12,593 bases of DNA, taken from positions 1 through 12,593 of the forward strand of contig JAVVFH010000089.1 of NCBI GenBank assembly GCA_032250585.1, in the 5' to 3' direction. A program made the translations under genes and the position numbers. Within the stretch, counting starts at the first letter, position 1. The number at the start of each line of letters is the position of its first letter. Of this stretch, positions 6,593-12,593 are shown in pieces. Under the pieces are notes generated by a model that saw only the letters and a list, made by a program, of their open reading frames with translations, had not been told where the DNA came from and searched no databases. The DNA comes from JAVVFH01 sp032250585 (GTDB lineage: Bacteria; Pseudomonadota; Gammaproteobacteria; Xanthomonadales; SZUA-36).

Positions 6593-8266
6593 TTACTGGA
6601 GAGGTTGAATGGAGTCTTCGACCAGTTGCGCACCCATTTGTTCTTTCAGCGCCTTGACGGTGGGGTCGTCGTTGATGGCCTTTTCTGCCTCGCTCATGCT
6701 TTGGCGAAGTTGCTGTTCCTCGAGCGCGGCGGCGGTTTGCAGTTCGGTCGCCCGCTCTTCGAGCAGGCGCACGCGGACGGGACGGCCCACCTGGTCGCTG
6801 ATCGCCTGGCTCAGGCGATCGATGCAGTTTTCCGAGCCCAGGTGCCGGAGTGAGGACGCGATGACGAACTCCCATTGATCCTCGGCCCGCGCTTTCAGCT
6901 GGACGTTGCGCGCCAGTTCACGCACCTGGCCGGAAATGTCCAGCCGATTCAGCAGGCCGACCCAGTCGGCGGGTGCCGCCGTGGTGGCTCGCGAAGCTTC
7001 CGATGGTTTGCAGGCGGGCGGCGAAGGTGGCGCGGCGGAATGTTCCGTCGCCTGCGGCTTTGCCCGGCCCGACCGAGCCTCGGCGGCCGCTCTGCGGCCT
7101 GTGCCGGTGTTGTTTGCAGTGGCGCTTGTTTCGTTTTGTCCGGAGGTTGCGGCGGGATTCGCGTCGGCACTCGTGTCGGCGCTTGGGGGGCGAAAGGCCA
7201 GCATGCGCAGCAGGGCCATTTCCAGGCCGGTGCGCGGGTCGGGTGCCCATCCCAGTTCCGCGCGCCCGCGCGTGGCGATCTGGTAGAACAATTGTGCGTC
7301 TTCGGCCGGCAGCATGGCTGCGAGCTCCTCGATGGTGTCCCAGTCGCTGCGCTCCGGATCGCGGTAGCCAGGCACGCACTGCACCAGGCAAATCCGGTGC
7401 AGGACCTCGGCCAGGTTCAGCAAGACCGACTCGAGGTCGCGGGACTGGGCGACCAGTTCTTCGACGACGCCCAGAAGGCTGGGCGCATCGTCGCTGGCCA
7501 GTGCGCGGATCATGTCGGTCACGTGCGCGTGCTCCACCAGGCCGAGCATCTGTTCGACGTCGCTCAGGGCCAGTTTGCCCCCGCCAAACGCAATGGCCTG
7601 GTCGAGCAGGCTGAGGCCATCGCGCATGCTACCGTCGGCGGCCCGGGCAACGGTGATCAGGGCCTCCTGCTCCGCCTCGATACCCTCGGAATCCACCAGG
7701 CTGCGCAGGTAGCCGGAGATCTGGTCCGGCAGTAAGCGCCTGAGGTTGAACCGCAGACAGCGCGACAGGATGGTGACGGGAATCTTGTGCGGATCCGTCG
7801 TCGCCAGCACAAACTTCACGTGCGGCGGTGGCTCTTCCAGCGTTTTCAACAGGGCGTTGAAACTGTTGGGGGAAAGCATGTGCACCTCGTCGATGATATA
7901 AACCTTGTATCGCCCGCGGGTTGGCGTGTACTGCACCGAATCCAGCAGCTCGCGGGTGTCGTCGACCTTGGTTCGGGAGGCGGCGTCGATTTCGATCATG
8001 TCGACGAAACGCCCGGCGTCGACATCGACACAACTGCCGCACTCGCCGCAGGGTTCGGAACTGACGCCGGTTTCACAGTTCAGGCACTTGGCCAGAATGC
8101 GGGCAACGGTGGTTTTGCCGACACCGCGCGTGCCGGTGAACAGGAACGCATGGTGCAGCCGGTCCTGGTCGAGGCCATTGATCAGGGCCTGGGAGACGTG
8201 CTCCTGTCCGATCAGTTGTTTGAACGTTTTGGGGCGCCATTTACGCGCCAGTACCTGGTAGCTCAT
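6593..8266 (-). CDS. dnaX: DNA polymerase III subunits tau/gamma
   Basis: The clamp-loader ATPase, opening with the family signature MSYQVLARKWRPKTF. Walker A is GTRGVGKT (45-52), the zinc module uses C64, C73, C76 and C79, Walker B is IIDEVHML (124-131), sensor 1 is ATTD (155-158), and SRC with its arginine finger is at 168-170. Domain III ends near 370 (MALLRMLAFRP). A low-complexity Ala/Ser/Pro/Thr linker (~372-440) follows, then a C-terminal domain for polymerase binding. I chose ATG 8266 by homology; the frame extends to a TTG at 8314, but those 16 extra residues are not family-like, and there is no good Shine-Dalgarno before 8266. At 557 residues it is shorter than E. coli tau (643), and no AAAAAAG frameshift site is visible near the domain III boundary. 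Confidence 0.96.
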   Translation of the reverse strand: MSYQVLARKWRPKTFKQLIGQEHVSQALINGLDQDRLHHAFLFTGTRGVGKTTVARILAKCLNCETGVSSEPCGECGSCVDVDAGRFVDMIEIDAASRTKVDDTRELLDSVQYTPTRGRYKVYIIDEVHMLSPNSFNALLKTLEEPPPHVKFVLATTDPHKIPVTILSRCLRFNLRRLLPDQISGYLRSLVDSEGIEAEQEALITVARAADGSMRDGLSLLDQAIAFGGGKLALSDVEQMLGLVEHAHVTDMIRALASDDAPSLLGVVEELVAQSRDLESVLLNLAEVLHRICLVQCVPGYRDPERSDWDTIEELAAMLPAEDAQLFYQIATRGRAELGWAPDPRTGLEMALLRMLAFRPPSADTSADANPAATSGQNETSATANNTGTGRRAAAEARSGRAKPQATEHSAAPPSPPACKPSEASRATTAAPADWVGLLNRLDISGQVRELARNVQLKARAEDQWEFVIASSLRHLGSENCIDRLSQAISDQVGRPVRVRLLEERATELQTAAALEEQQLRQSMSEAEKAINDDPTVKALKEQMGAQLVEDSIQPLQ

Positions 8267-8365
8267 AGGGTGCCGGGGGGCCAATTGAAGTTCGTCATCA
8301 ACATGGAAACCCAACTATACCAGACCGGCCTGTCACCGGCGGTTCCTGAATGTGCAAAGCCTGCG

Positions 8366-8486
8366 AAAAAAGGTGGCAACCCCCGCCCGCCACACCCCGG
8401 CGCCCGAGTCCGTTGCTGCCGCTGCTCCCTTCCGGGCCTGACGGGGTTCACAACTTGTCGTCGCGGGGGGACCAGCGAGGGCCGCC
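8366..8486 (-). ncRNA. ffs: 4.5S signal recognition particle RNA with 3' T-run
   Basis: Reading the minus strand, the apical hairpin GTCAGGCCCGGAAGGGAGCAGC (8419-8440) carries the invariant SRP domain IV internal loops and GGAA tetraloop that bind Ffh. The flanking arms can pair over most of their length (GGCGGCCCTCGC at the 5' end with GGCGGGCGGGGGTTGCC at the 3' end), giving the single-hairpin RNA of about 112 bases (8375-8486) usual in gammaproteobacteria. Six T residues (8366-8371) directly after the closing stem act as the terminator. The RNA with Ffh targets nascent inner-membrane proteins to FtsY. It sits about 100 bases upstream of dnaX on the same strand. The ends are estimated from pairing, to within a few bases. 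Confidence 0.93.
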
Positions 8487-8554
8487 ATTGATCAATCCCG
8501 AAGCTGCCGCCTGGCGTGCTGCCTGCAAGCAGGCCAGGACGGTATGGGAGGGGC

Positions 8555-8583
8555 ATTGTGCCGGAAGGAGATAGCGCGTTCAA
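8555..8583 (-). promoter_or_regulatory. Possible sigma-70 promoter for ffs
   Basis: On the minus strand TTGAAC (8583-8578) and CACAAT (8560-8555) are separated by 17 bases, each matching four of six consensus positions. Transcription would begin near 8548, leaving a 5' leader of about 60 bases to be trimmed, as E. coli pre-4.5S RNA is by RNase P. The match is weak. Confidence 0.25.
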
Positions 8584-8742
8584 GGTCGTTTTGAGCAAAG
8601 ACGTTTTCTTACACGGTTTCGGGCCGGATTCCGATTAACAGCAAGCTTGGAGGCCACTAAGCTGGTTTCCGCACGACCAAGAGAACGACGTGCCGACCGT
8701 TGCACGTTGAATTGAAGAAACCGTCAAACAAGGGGATCTGAT

Positions 8743-9024
8743 ATGAAATTTTTTCTGCCTTTACTCGCCGCCAGCATGCTGGCCGTCACGGCTTTTGCCG
8801 CCGAGCCGGTTAACGTGAACACGGCCACGGCGCAGCAGTTGGCCGAAAACCTGAAGGGTATCGGGGTCAGCAAAGCGGAGTTGATCGTCGCTTACCGCGA
8901 AGCGAACGGCGCTTTTGCGCACGTCGATGAACTGGTCAATGTGAAAGGAATCGGCATCAAGACGCTCGATCAGAACCGTGGACTGATCCTGGTGGGGGAT
9001 GAACCATCCGGGGATGCGCGCTGA
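8743..9024 (+). CDS. Secreted ComEA-like helix-hairpin-helix protein
   Basis: A 93-residue protein with a signal peptide (MKFFLPLLAASMLAVTAFA, cleavage near AFA|AEP) followed by the ComEA core: VNVNTATAQQLAENLKGIG (23-41), AELIVAYREANGAF (46-58) and VDELVNVKGIG (61-71). This is the double helix-hairpin-helix that binds the DNA backbone. Periplasmic ComEA pulls incoming DNA across the outer membrane in transformable bacteria; short single-domain forms like this one (E. coli YbaV type) also occur without proven competence. AAGGGG lies seven bases before the ATG. It is transcribed away from ffs and is followed by its own intrinsic terminator, so it is probably monocistronic. Confidence 0.9.
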   Translation: MKFFLPLLAASMLAVTAFAAEPVNVNTATAQQLAENLKGIGVSKAELIVAYREANGAFAHVDELVNVKGIGIKTLDQNRGLILVGDEPSGDAR

Positions 9025-9046
9025 CTCGGCCAACCGGGGCTGCTTG

Positions 9047-9077
9047 CCCGGGCAGATCATCCTGCCCGGGATTTTTT
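9047..9077 (+). terminator. Intrinsic terminator after the ComEA-like gene
   Basis: CCCGGGCAG (9047-9055) and CTGCCCGGG (9062-9070) form a perfect 9-bp GC-rich stem around a six-base loop, followed by A and six T residues (9072-9077). It lies 22 bases after the stop codon. This is a textbook Rho-independent terminator on the plus strand. Confidence 0.93.
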
Positions 9078-9157
9078 ACGTGGCGTCTCATGTTTTGAGA
9101 AGGGACCGGGTTTCAATAGGCTCAAAGTGGCATGTGCATCACGAACAGGAGCAGAAA

Positions 9158-9385
9158 ATGAAAGCGAACCAGGATTTGATCGGTAAAACGATAACCGGCG
9201 TCGTCGCGGTCGAAGGGCCGGAAGAGAACCTGCGCGAGATCTGGATGCTGCAGTTTTCCGACGGCTCACACGTCGAGTTCGTTTCGCCGGCTGCGCGGCG
9301 TCAGTTGCGCCGTTCTTCCAACGCCCGCAAAGCCATGGTTTCCAGGCGTTCCGACGCGATTCAACTCGCACTGAATGTTGCCTGA
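9158..9385 (+). CDS. Small protein of unknown function
   Basis: A 75-residue protein starting at ATG 9158 with CAGGAG seven bases upstream. Its frame runs further left, but the good ribosome site and the terminator at 9047-9077 favour this start. I do not recognise the family. The first half looks beta-rich (DLIGKTITGVVAVEG, REIWMLQFSDGSHVEFVSP), like a compact barrel. The second half is basic and helical (AARRQLRRSSNARKAMVSRR), so nucleic-acid or ribosome contact is possible. There are no cysteines, signal peptide or membrane segment. It is separately transcribed from the ComEA-like gene and ends five bases before the DnaA-box pair. Confidence 0.65.
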   Translation: MKANQDLIGKTITGVVAVEGPEENLREIWMLQFSDGSHVEFVSPAARRQLRRSSNARKAMVSRRSDAIQLALNVA

Positions 9386-9389
9386 GCAC

Positions 9390-9412
9390 TTATCCACAAA
9401 TACTGTGGATAA
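9390..9412. promoter_or_regulatory. Inverted pair of consensus DnaA boxes
   Basis: TTATCCACA on the plus strand at 9390-9398 and its exact inverse TGTGGATAA at 9404-9412 are separated by five bases. Both are perfect matches to the high-affinity DnaA box (E. coli R1/R4), so together they form a strong site for two DnaA molecules. Confidence 0.75.
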
Positions 9413-9591
9413 CCCTGTGTTAAAAGTTGCGGGGCTGAAGGCGCGACGGGCGCCGCTCCATTTTGCTCAAAAATTGATCATGCTGGATATAGCCAATAAA
9501 AACATGTATTTACGAAAAAAATGCTCAGCTTGCGATAAAGCGAGTAGCGTAAAAAAACTGTCATAAAGACAATCAGTCACTTGTGTATAAA

Positions 9592-9600
9592 CAATTCGAA
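9592..9600 (-). promoter_or_regulatory. R2-type DnaA box
   Basis: TTATACACA on the minus strand matches the E. coli oriC R2 box exactly. It lies about 180 bases from the inverted pair, at the other end of the AT-rich stretch. Alone it could be chance in AT-rich DNA; together with the pair it suggests a cluster. Confidence 0.45.
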
Positions 9601-9736
9601 TTAGATCTAGAAGTTAGCTGTAAGCCTTTGAAATAGTATTTTTGAAGGACTTACCAAGTTGCGTTTTGGTTCCTTCCGCAGGCTTTTTACGAGGCCCTGG
9701 TATCAGCCATGGCGCTCATGGCTTGACCGCAGCCGT

Positions 9737-11188
9737 TCACAGCAGCCCGATTTCAAGCAACCAGGCGTCGAGTTTGTCGAGAATTCGCTGCGCCTGCGGC
9801 TCGTATTTCCTCAGTTCGCGAAGTTCACTCGCCACGAGGCGAAAATCATCCAGCGTAAACGCTTTGGGGCCGGTTCCATGGATCAGCCGGAACTTGCGGT
9901 CCGCGTCCCATTGTTCCACTTCTTTTGCAGTTAGTGTCGTCGGATAATTCCGTGCCCGGTAACGGAAAAGCATCAGCGGCAGCCGGGAGTCCTGAAACGG
10001 CCACCGGTGTTGGGTCAGCTCTGCGGGCGGGGTGGACAAGACCTTGTCCATCAGCTGGCGGTCGGCAGCCGAAAAAAAATCGCCGCTGTAGAGCATGTGG
10101 TCCGGGTCCGAACTTTCTTCCGGGCCCCACGAGGGGAGGGCAAAGACTTCCGCGACCTTGCCGCGGACGAGCGGCAGATGATCGATCAACAGACGGGCGT
10201 TGCGTTTGCATTGTTCCGGGTCGAGCATGATGCGTTCACAGTCGACGCCCTTGAGCGTAGCCAGAGGGGCGATCATCGGCACGTGATTGCTGGCAATGCG
10301 CTTGAGCGGCAGGCGCTCTACGTCTGCGGGCAGATCGGCCGCGGGTGTGAACACGAGATCGTGAATCGTCGCGGGCGACTCTTCGATCAGTGCTGCAGGG
10401 TCGATGGCCAGGTCAAAAGCGATGACCGCAGTAGGGCGCCCCGGATCCACTGCCAGTGGCAGTACCAGAGTCGTGCAGCCGCGCTCGGCGGCGATTTTCG
10501 CCGAACTGTGCAACAGGATGCTCGGTTCCGTCGGATCGAGCAGCCCTGCCACGAACTTTTTGTCGCGCATGCGCAACGCCCAATCGAAAAGGCGGGGCTG
10601 GGCCTGCCTGAGCCGTTTCGCAAGTTCGATCGTCGCGTGCACGTCGGCCAGCGCATCATGTGCTTCGGCGTGTTCGATTCCGTTGGCACGGCTCAGGTCT
10701 TCGAGGCGGAAGCTCGGCTTGCCTGTCTCGTGCAGCGGCCACTCGAGTCCTGCGGGCCGCAAGGCGTAACACATGCGCGCCAGATCGATGATATCCCAGC
10801 GGCTGTTGCCGTTTTTCCACTCCCGCTGGTACGGGTCGCGAAGGTTGCGGTACAGGAGGTTGCGGGTCACGGTATCGTCGAACCGTATGCTGTTGTAACC
10901 GGCGCTGCAGGTACCCGGCTGCATCATTTCGTCCAGTATGAGCCGGGCGAATTCCGTCTCGATCATGCCCTTGCTCAAGGCTTGCTGCGGCGTGATGCCG
11001 GTGATCAGGCAGGCCATCGGATGCGGCAGCACATCGTCGGCCGGCGCACAGTACCGGGTGACCGGTTTGCCGATGGGCTGCAGGTTCGCGTCGGTGCGCT
11101 GGGCGGCGAATTGCACCGGTCTGTCGGTCATGGGGTTGGCGCCGAAGGTCTCGTAGTCGTGCCAAAGGAAGCTCTTGGGTCTGTTCAT
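9737..11188 (-). CDS. sbcB: Exodeoxyribonuclease I
   Basis: A 483-residue protein that aligns along its length with E. coli ExoI, the single-strand-specific 3'-5' exonuclease acting in recombination and mismatch repair. The DEDDh catalytic residues are D11 and E13 (FLWHDYETFG), D104 (YNSIRFDDTVTRN), H177 and D182 (IEHAEAHDALADVHATI). Family blocks include RPVQFAAQRTD, LITGITPQQA, NSRWDIIDLARMCYALRP, PSFRLEDLSRANG and, near the C-terminus, YSGDFFSAADRQLM and FRYRARNYPTTL. The frame continues to 11272, but ATG 11188 is the homology-supported start and overlaps the stop of the upstream kinase (ATGA), implying translational coupling. The last helices after GTGPKAFTLDDFR finish normally. Confidence 0.97.
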   Translation of the reverse strand: MNRPKSFLWHDYETFGANPMTDRPVQFAAQRTDANLQPIGKPVTRYCAPADDVLPHPMACLITGITPQQALSKGMIETEFARLILDEMMQPGTCSAGYNSIRFDDTVTRNLLYRNLRDPYQREWKNGNSRWDIIDLARMCYALRPAGLEWPLHETGKPSFRLEDLSRANGIEHAEAHDALADVHATIELAKRLRQAQPRLFDWALRMRDKKFVAGLLDPTEPSILLHSSAKIAAERGCTTLVLPLAVDPGRPTAVIAFDLAIDPAALIEESPATIHDLVFTPAADLPADVERLPLKRIASNHVPMIAPLATLKGVDCERIMLDPEQCKRNARLLIDHLPLVRGKVAEVFALPSWGPEESSDPDHMLYSGDFFSAADRQLMDKVLSTPPAELTQHRWPFQDSRLPLMLFRYRARNYPTTLTAKEVEQWDADRKFRLIHGTGPKAFTLDDFRLVASELRELRKYEPQAQRILDKLDAWLLEIGLL

Positions 11189-12099
11189 TGCACTGTTGGC
11201 CGATCGCGTCGAAAGGTCATGGTTGCGGGTCCTCCGATCCGGAGCCGATGTGCGCTGTCCGTCTCGAGACACAGGTCTGCCCAGGCCGATGACGTGGCTT
11301 GCATGTGGCGGACAATGCGCTCGAACGGCCCGAGAAAGGCTTCAACTTGCGCCCGGCTTTCCAGGTGCGGTGACGCCAGTTCCCGCTCCTGCTGCCAGCG
11401 CCACTCGATCACGCTGGCCCAGTCGGGCACCCGAACATACCACAGTTGATCGAGTTGCCGATTGAGCGCTTGATCGTAATGCACGCTCGAGCGGTGCACG
11501 GTCCGGCGCCAGGCGCCGTCGGGGTCCAGCCGCCGCTCCAGTTCGTTGACGGCTTGGCGCAATGCGGCGGCGTCCTGCGGAGGCGCGCCGACGCACCAGC
11601 CTTCGACGAGGATCAGGCGTGGCGGTTGATCCAGCACCCATTGCCGAAGCTGCGGGCTGCGGTCATCGGTCGACTTGTCGAATGCCGGAAGTTCCAGGCC
11701 GTCCATGTTGCCGCTACGCAGGCGCTCCAGATCGGACAGCAGGCGCCCGATGTCGTGCGTGCCGGGGACTCCGCGCCGACGCAGCAGCGGGTGGAGGGTC
11801 CGGGCCAGATCTTCCCGTTCGGCGCGACCCAGGTAATAGTCGTCCAGCGACAGCGCGCAGGCGGGAATCCCAGCGCGGCCCAGCACGTGAACCAGCAGCG
11901 CCGCCAGCGTCGACTTGCCGCTGCCCGGTGGCCCGGCGATACCGAGCCGTGATGTCCCCGTCGCCGGCAGGCGCGCGACCAGTTTCGGAACCAGGCACGA
12001 TAGCGAGGCGCGGTTGGCCGCCGGCAGCGCCGTTTCGCGCTCGAGCCAGTCTTGCGCAGCCTGTTGCAGAAAGGCTTCTTGCGGGCGTGTCGGGTCCAT
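11185..12099 (-). CDS. P-loop kinase of the glycerate 3-kinase (GLYK/YggC) family
   Basis: A 304-residue kinase related to plant-type D-glycerate 3-kinase and bacterial YggC-like proteins, themselves close to uridine and pantothenate kinases. Visible motifs are Walker A GPPGSGKST (56-64), SLDDYYLGRAEREDLA (84-99), the family signature RGVPGTHDI (109-117), PAFDKSTDDRSP (138-149) and VEGWCVG (165-171). The expected reaction is ATP plus D-glycerate giving 3-phosphoglycerate (or 2-phosphoglycerate) in the cytoplasm; this is by family and not proven for YggC-like members. It overlaps sbcB by ATGA. No clear Shine-Dalgarno precedes ATG 12099 (CATGCCCGG lies just upstream). Confidence 0.82.
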   Translation of the reverse strand: MDPTRPQEAFLQQAAQDWLERETALPAANRASLSCLVPKLVARLPATGTSRLGIAGPPGSGKSTLAALLVHVLGRAGIPACALSLDDYYLGRAEREDLARTLHPLLRRRGVPGTHDIGRLLSDLERLRSGNMDGLELPAFDKSTDDRSPQLRQWVLDQPPRLILVEGWCVGAPPQDAAALRQAVNELERRLDPDGAWRRTVHRSSVHYDQALNRQLDQLWYVRVPDWASVIEWRWQQERELASPHLESRAQVEAFLGPFERIVRHMQATSSAWADLCLETDSAHRLRIGGPATMTFRRDRPTVQ

Positions 12100-12128
12100 C
12101 CGGGCATGTTACACAATTGAAATCGGCC

Positions 12129-12308
12129 GTGAAGGCGCCACATCAGGAGAAAGAAACCGATCGCGGCCACCGCTTCGCCGGCTATGTCTTCGGCTCCGGT
12201 TTCGGCGCGATCACGCCATTCTGCTCATGTTCGAGCATTCCGCTGTTTCTGGGTTTCACCAGTGCCGGCACCCGCATCAGAACCTGTCGCTCACAAGCGC
12301 ATGGATAG
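12129..12308 (+). pseudogene. Remnant of an ArsP/UPF0718 (DUF318) permease
   Basis: Between 12171 and 12269 the plus strand reads RFAGYVFGSGFGAITPFC directly followed by SCSSIPLFLGFTSAG. This contains the hallmark core TPFCSCSSIP of the ArsP_1/UPF0718 permeases, whose cysteines are implicated in organoarsenical export. A complete family member has about 300 residues and eight or so membrane helices; here only some 35 residues survive. The family continues after SAG with (I/V)PxGVT; here it switches to TRIRTCRSQAHG and a stop at 12306. There is no credible start (GTG 12129 lacks a ribosome site). It lies head to head with the glycerate-kinase-like gene and tail to tail with the barrel gene fragment. 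Confidence 0.6.
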
Positions 12309-12593
12309 CGACAGGATTTTGCTGCACAGGCCGAAACGAGCATACCTGCTTTTTGCCACCCAGCGTAAACGAAACCTCCCGTAAGGCTGCCATCTGTACC
12401 GTGCGGTAATCAGCCCCACATGGGCGCCGTAATCGGGCGCCAGCAGGTCGTCGAGCAGCACCAGCCGGGATCCGGGGTGGTCCTGCGAGGTGCCCGCCAC
12501 GTAGTTGATGCTGACCTTGCCTTTGGAATGACTGAAACCGGCGCCGAGGCTGAACCGGTCGTTGACGGGCGTGAAGTCAACCCCGACCCCCAC
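12291..12593 (-). CDS. Outer-membrane beta-barrel-like protein, 3' part only, altered C-terminus
   Basis: The frame enters from the right edge, so the true start is outside. The visible 100 residues begin with alternating polar/hydrophobic strands typical of outer-membrane barrels (VDFTPVNDRFSLGAGFSHSK, KVSINYVAG, AHVGLITARYRW), with an acidic loop between. The pattern recalls MtrB/PioB-like or other large barrels, but the family is not certain. A barrel would be expected to end on an aromatic residue such as in ARYRW/F; here the frame runs on for about 30 basic residues (QPYGRFRLRWVAKSRYARFG...) that do not look like a barrel strand. The likely break is near 12400, next to the permease remnant. 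Confidence 0.5.
   Translation of the reverse strand: MGVGVDFTPVNDRFSLGAGFSHSKGKVSINYVAGTSQDHPGSRLVLLDDLLAPDYGAHVGLITARYRWQPYGRFRLRWVAKSRYARFGLCSKILSLSMRL

Larger units (their letters stand above)
9386..9736. other. AT-rich intergenic region with a DnaA-box cluster
   Basis: About 350 bases without a convincing gene. From roughly 9465 to 9660 it is far richer in A and T than the surrounding DNA, with several A-runs and two GATC sites (TGATCA near 9476, AGATCT near 9604). It carries two perfect DnaA boxes at its left end and one R2-like box at its right. Candidate roles are a replication origin, a DnaA-titrating or DnaA-reactivating site (datA/DARS type), or DnaA-controlled regulation of a neighbour. 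A 63-codon frame (9375-9566) that starts inside the upstream gene looks like chance. Confidence 0.5.

Noticed and set aside
8263..8598. Open frames across the 4.5S RNA on both strands
   Set aside because: The SRP RNA signature and its terminator explain this stretch; the translations are low-complexity and carry no family motifs.
9386..9660. dif (XerCD) site in the AT-rich gap
   Set aside because: No stretch resembles the two 11-base arms around a 6-base centre seen in dif sequences.
9705..9723. Hairpin AGCCATG-GCGCT-CATGGCT just past the sbcB stop as a terminator
   Set aside because: The stem is only 7 bp, moderately GC-rich and has no T-run on the minus strand, so it cannot be called a Rho-independent terminator.
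12283..12320. Hairpin as an integron attC site
   Set aside because: No GTTRRRY/RYYYAAC core sites or integrase gene are visible; only the simple 9-bp inverted repeat is present.
1..12593. CRISPR array, tRNA or rRNA genes, intact insertion sequence
   Set aside because: No evenly spaced direct repeats, no cloverleaf-like sequence with a TTC loop, no rRNA motifs and no transposase reading frame were found.

Overview
The window looks like chromosomal DNA from a GC-rich gammaproteobacterium. The strongest evidence is the block ffs - dnaX - ybaB - recR, all on the minus strand (about 8486 down to 5601). Its proteins resemble the gammaproteobacterial versions, and an SbcB-type exonuclease I lies nearby. 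A GTGGGAGCGGC-type REP palindrome pair and a TonB-dependent receptor next to a TPR-sulfotransferase fit a pseudomonad/xanthomonad-like or marine gammaproteobacterial lineage. The genus cannot be named from this stretch.

Layout, left to right. (1) 1-760, plus strand: a choline/ethanolamine-kinase-like phosphotransferase whose N-terminal lobe looks abnormal. (2) 761-936: a nested inverted repeat of REP/REPIN type between two convergent genes. (3) 937-5380, minus strand: an apparent two-gene operon, a TonB-dependent outer-membrane receptor followed 28 bases later by a TPR-sulfotransferase. The sulfotransferase reading frame has no ATG, GTG or TTG before residue 119 and seems to start at a CTG behind a good Shine-Dalgarno site. 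(4) 5381-5600: the receptor's upstream region and a short palindromic repeat. (5) 5601-8486, minus strand: recR, ybaB, dnaX and the 4.5S signal-recognition-particle RNA, i.e. recombination repair, nucleoid protein, replication clamp loader and protein targeting. (6) 8743-9385, plus strand: a secreted ComEA-like helix-hairpin-helix protein with a clear intrinsic terminator, then an unrecognised 75-residue protein. (7) 9386-9736: an AT-rich gene-free stretch with two perfect consensus DnaA boxes as an inverted pair and a third, R2-like box. (8) 9737-12099, minus strand: a glycerate-kinase-like P-loop kinase and exonuclease I (sbcB), overlapping by ATGA. (9) 12100-12593: a rearranged edge holding a short remnant of an ArsP/UPF0718 permease (plus strand) head to head with the 3' end of an outer-membrane beta-barrel-like gene (minus strand) whose tail seems to be replaced.

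Most of the window is housekeeping DNA. The parts that deserve a second look are the non-canonical CTG start of the sulfotransferase and its pairing with the receptor, the DnaA-box cluster away from dnaA, and the gene-remnant junction at the right edge. I found no convincing wholly new multi-gene system here; the receptor-sulfotransferase pair is the closest candidate for poorly characterised biology.
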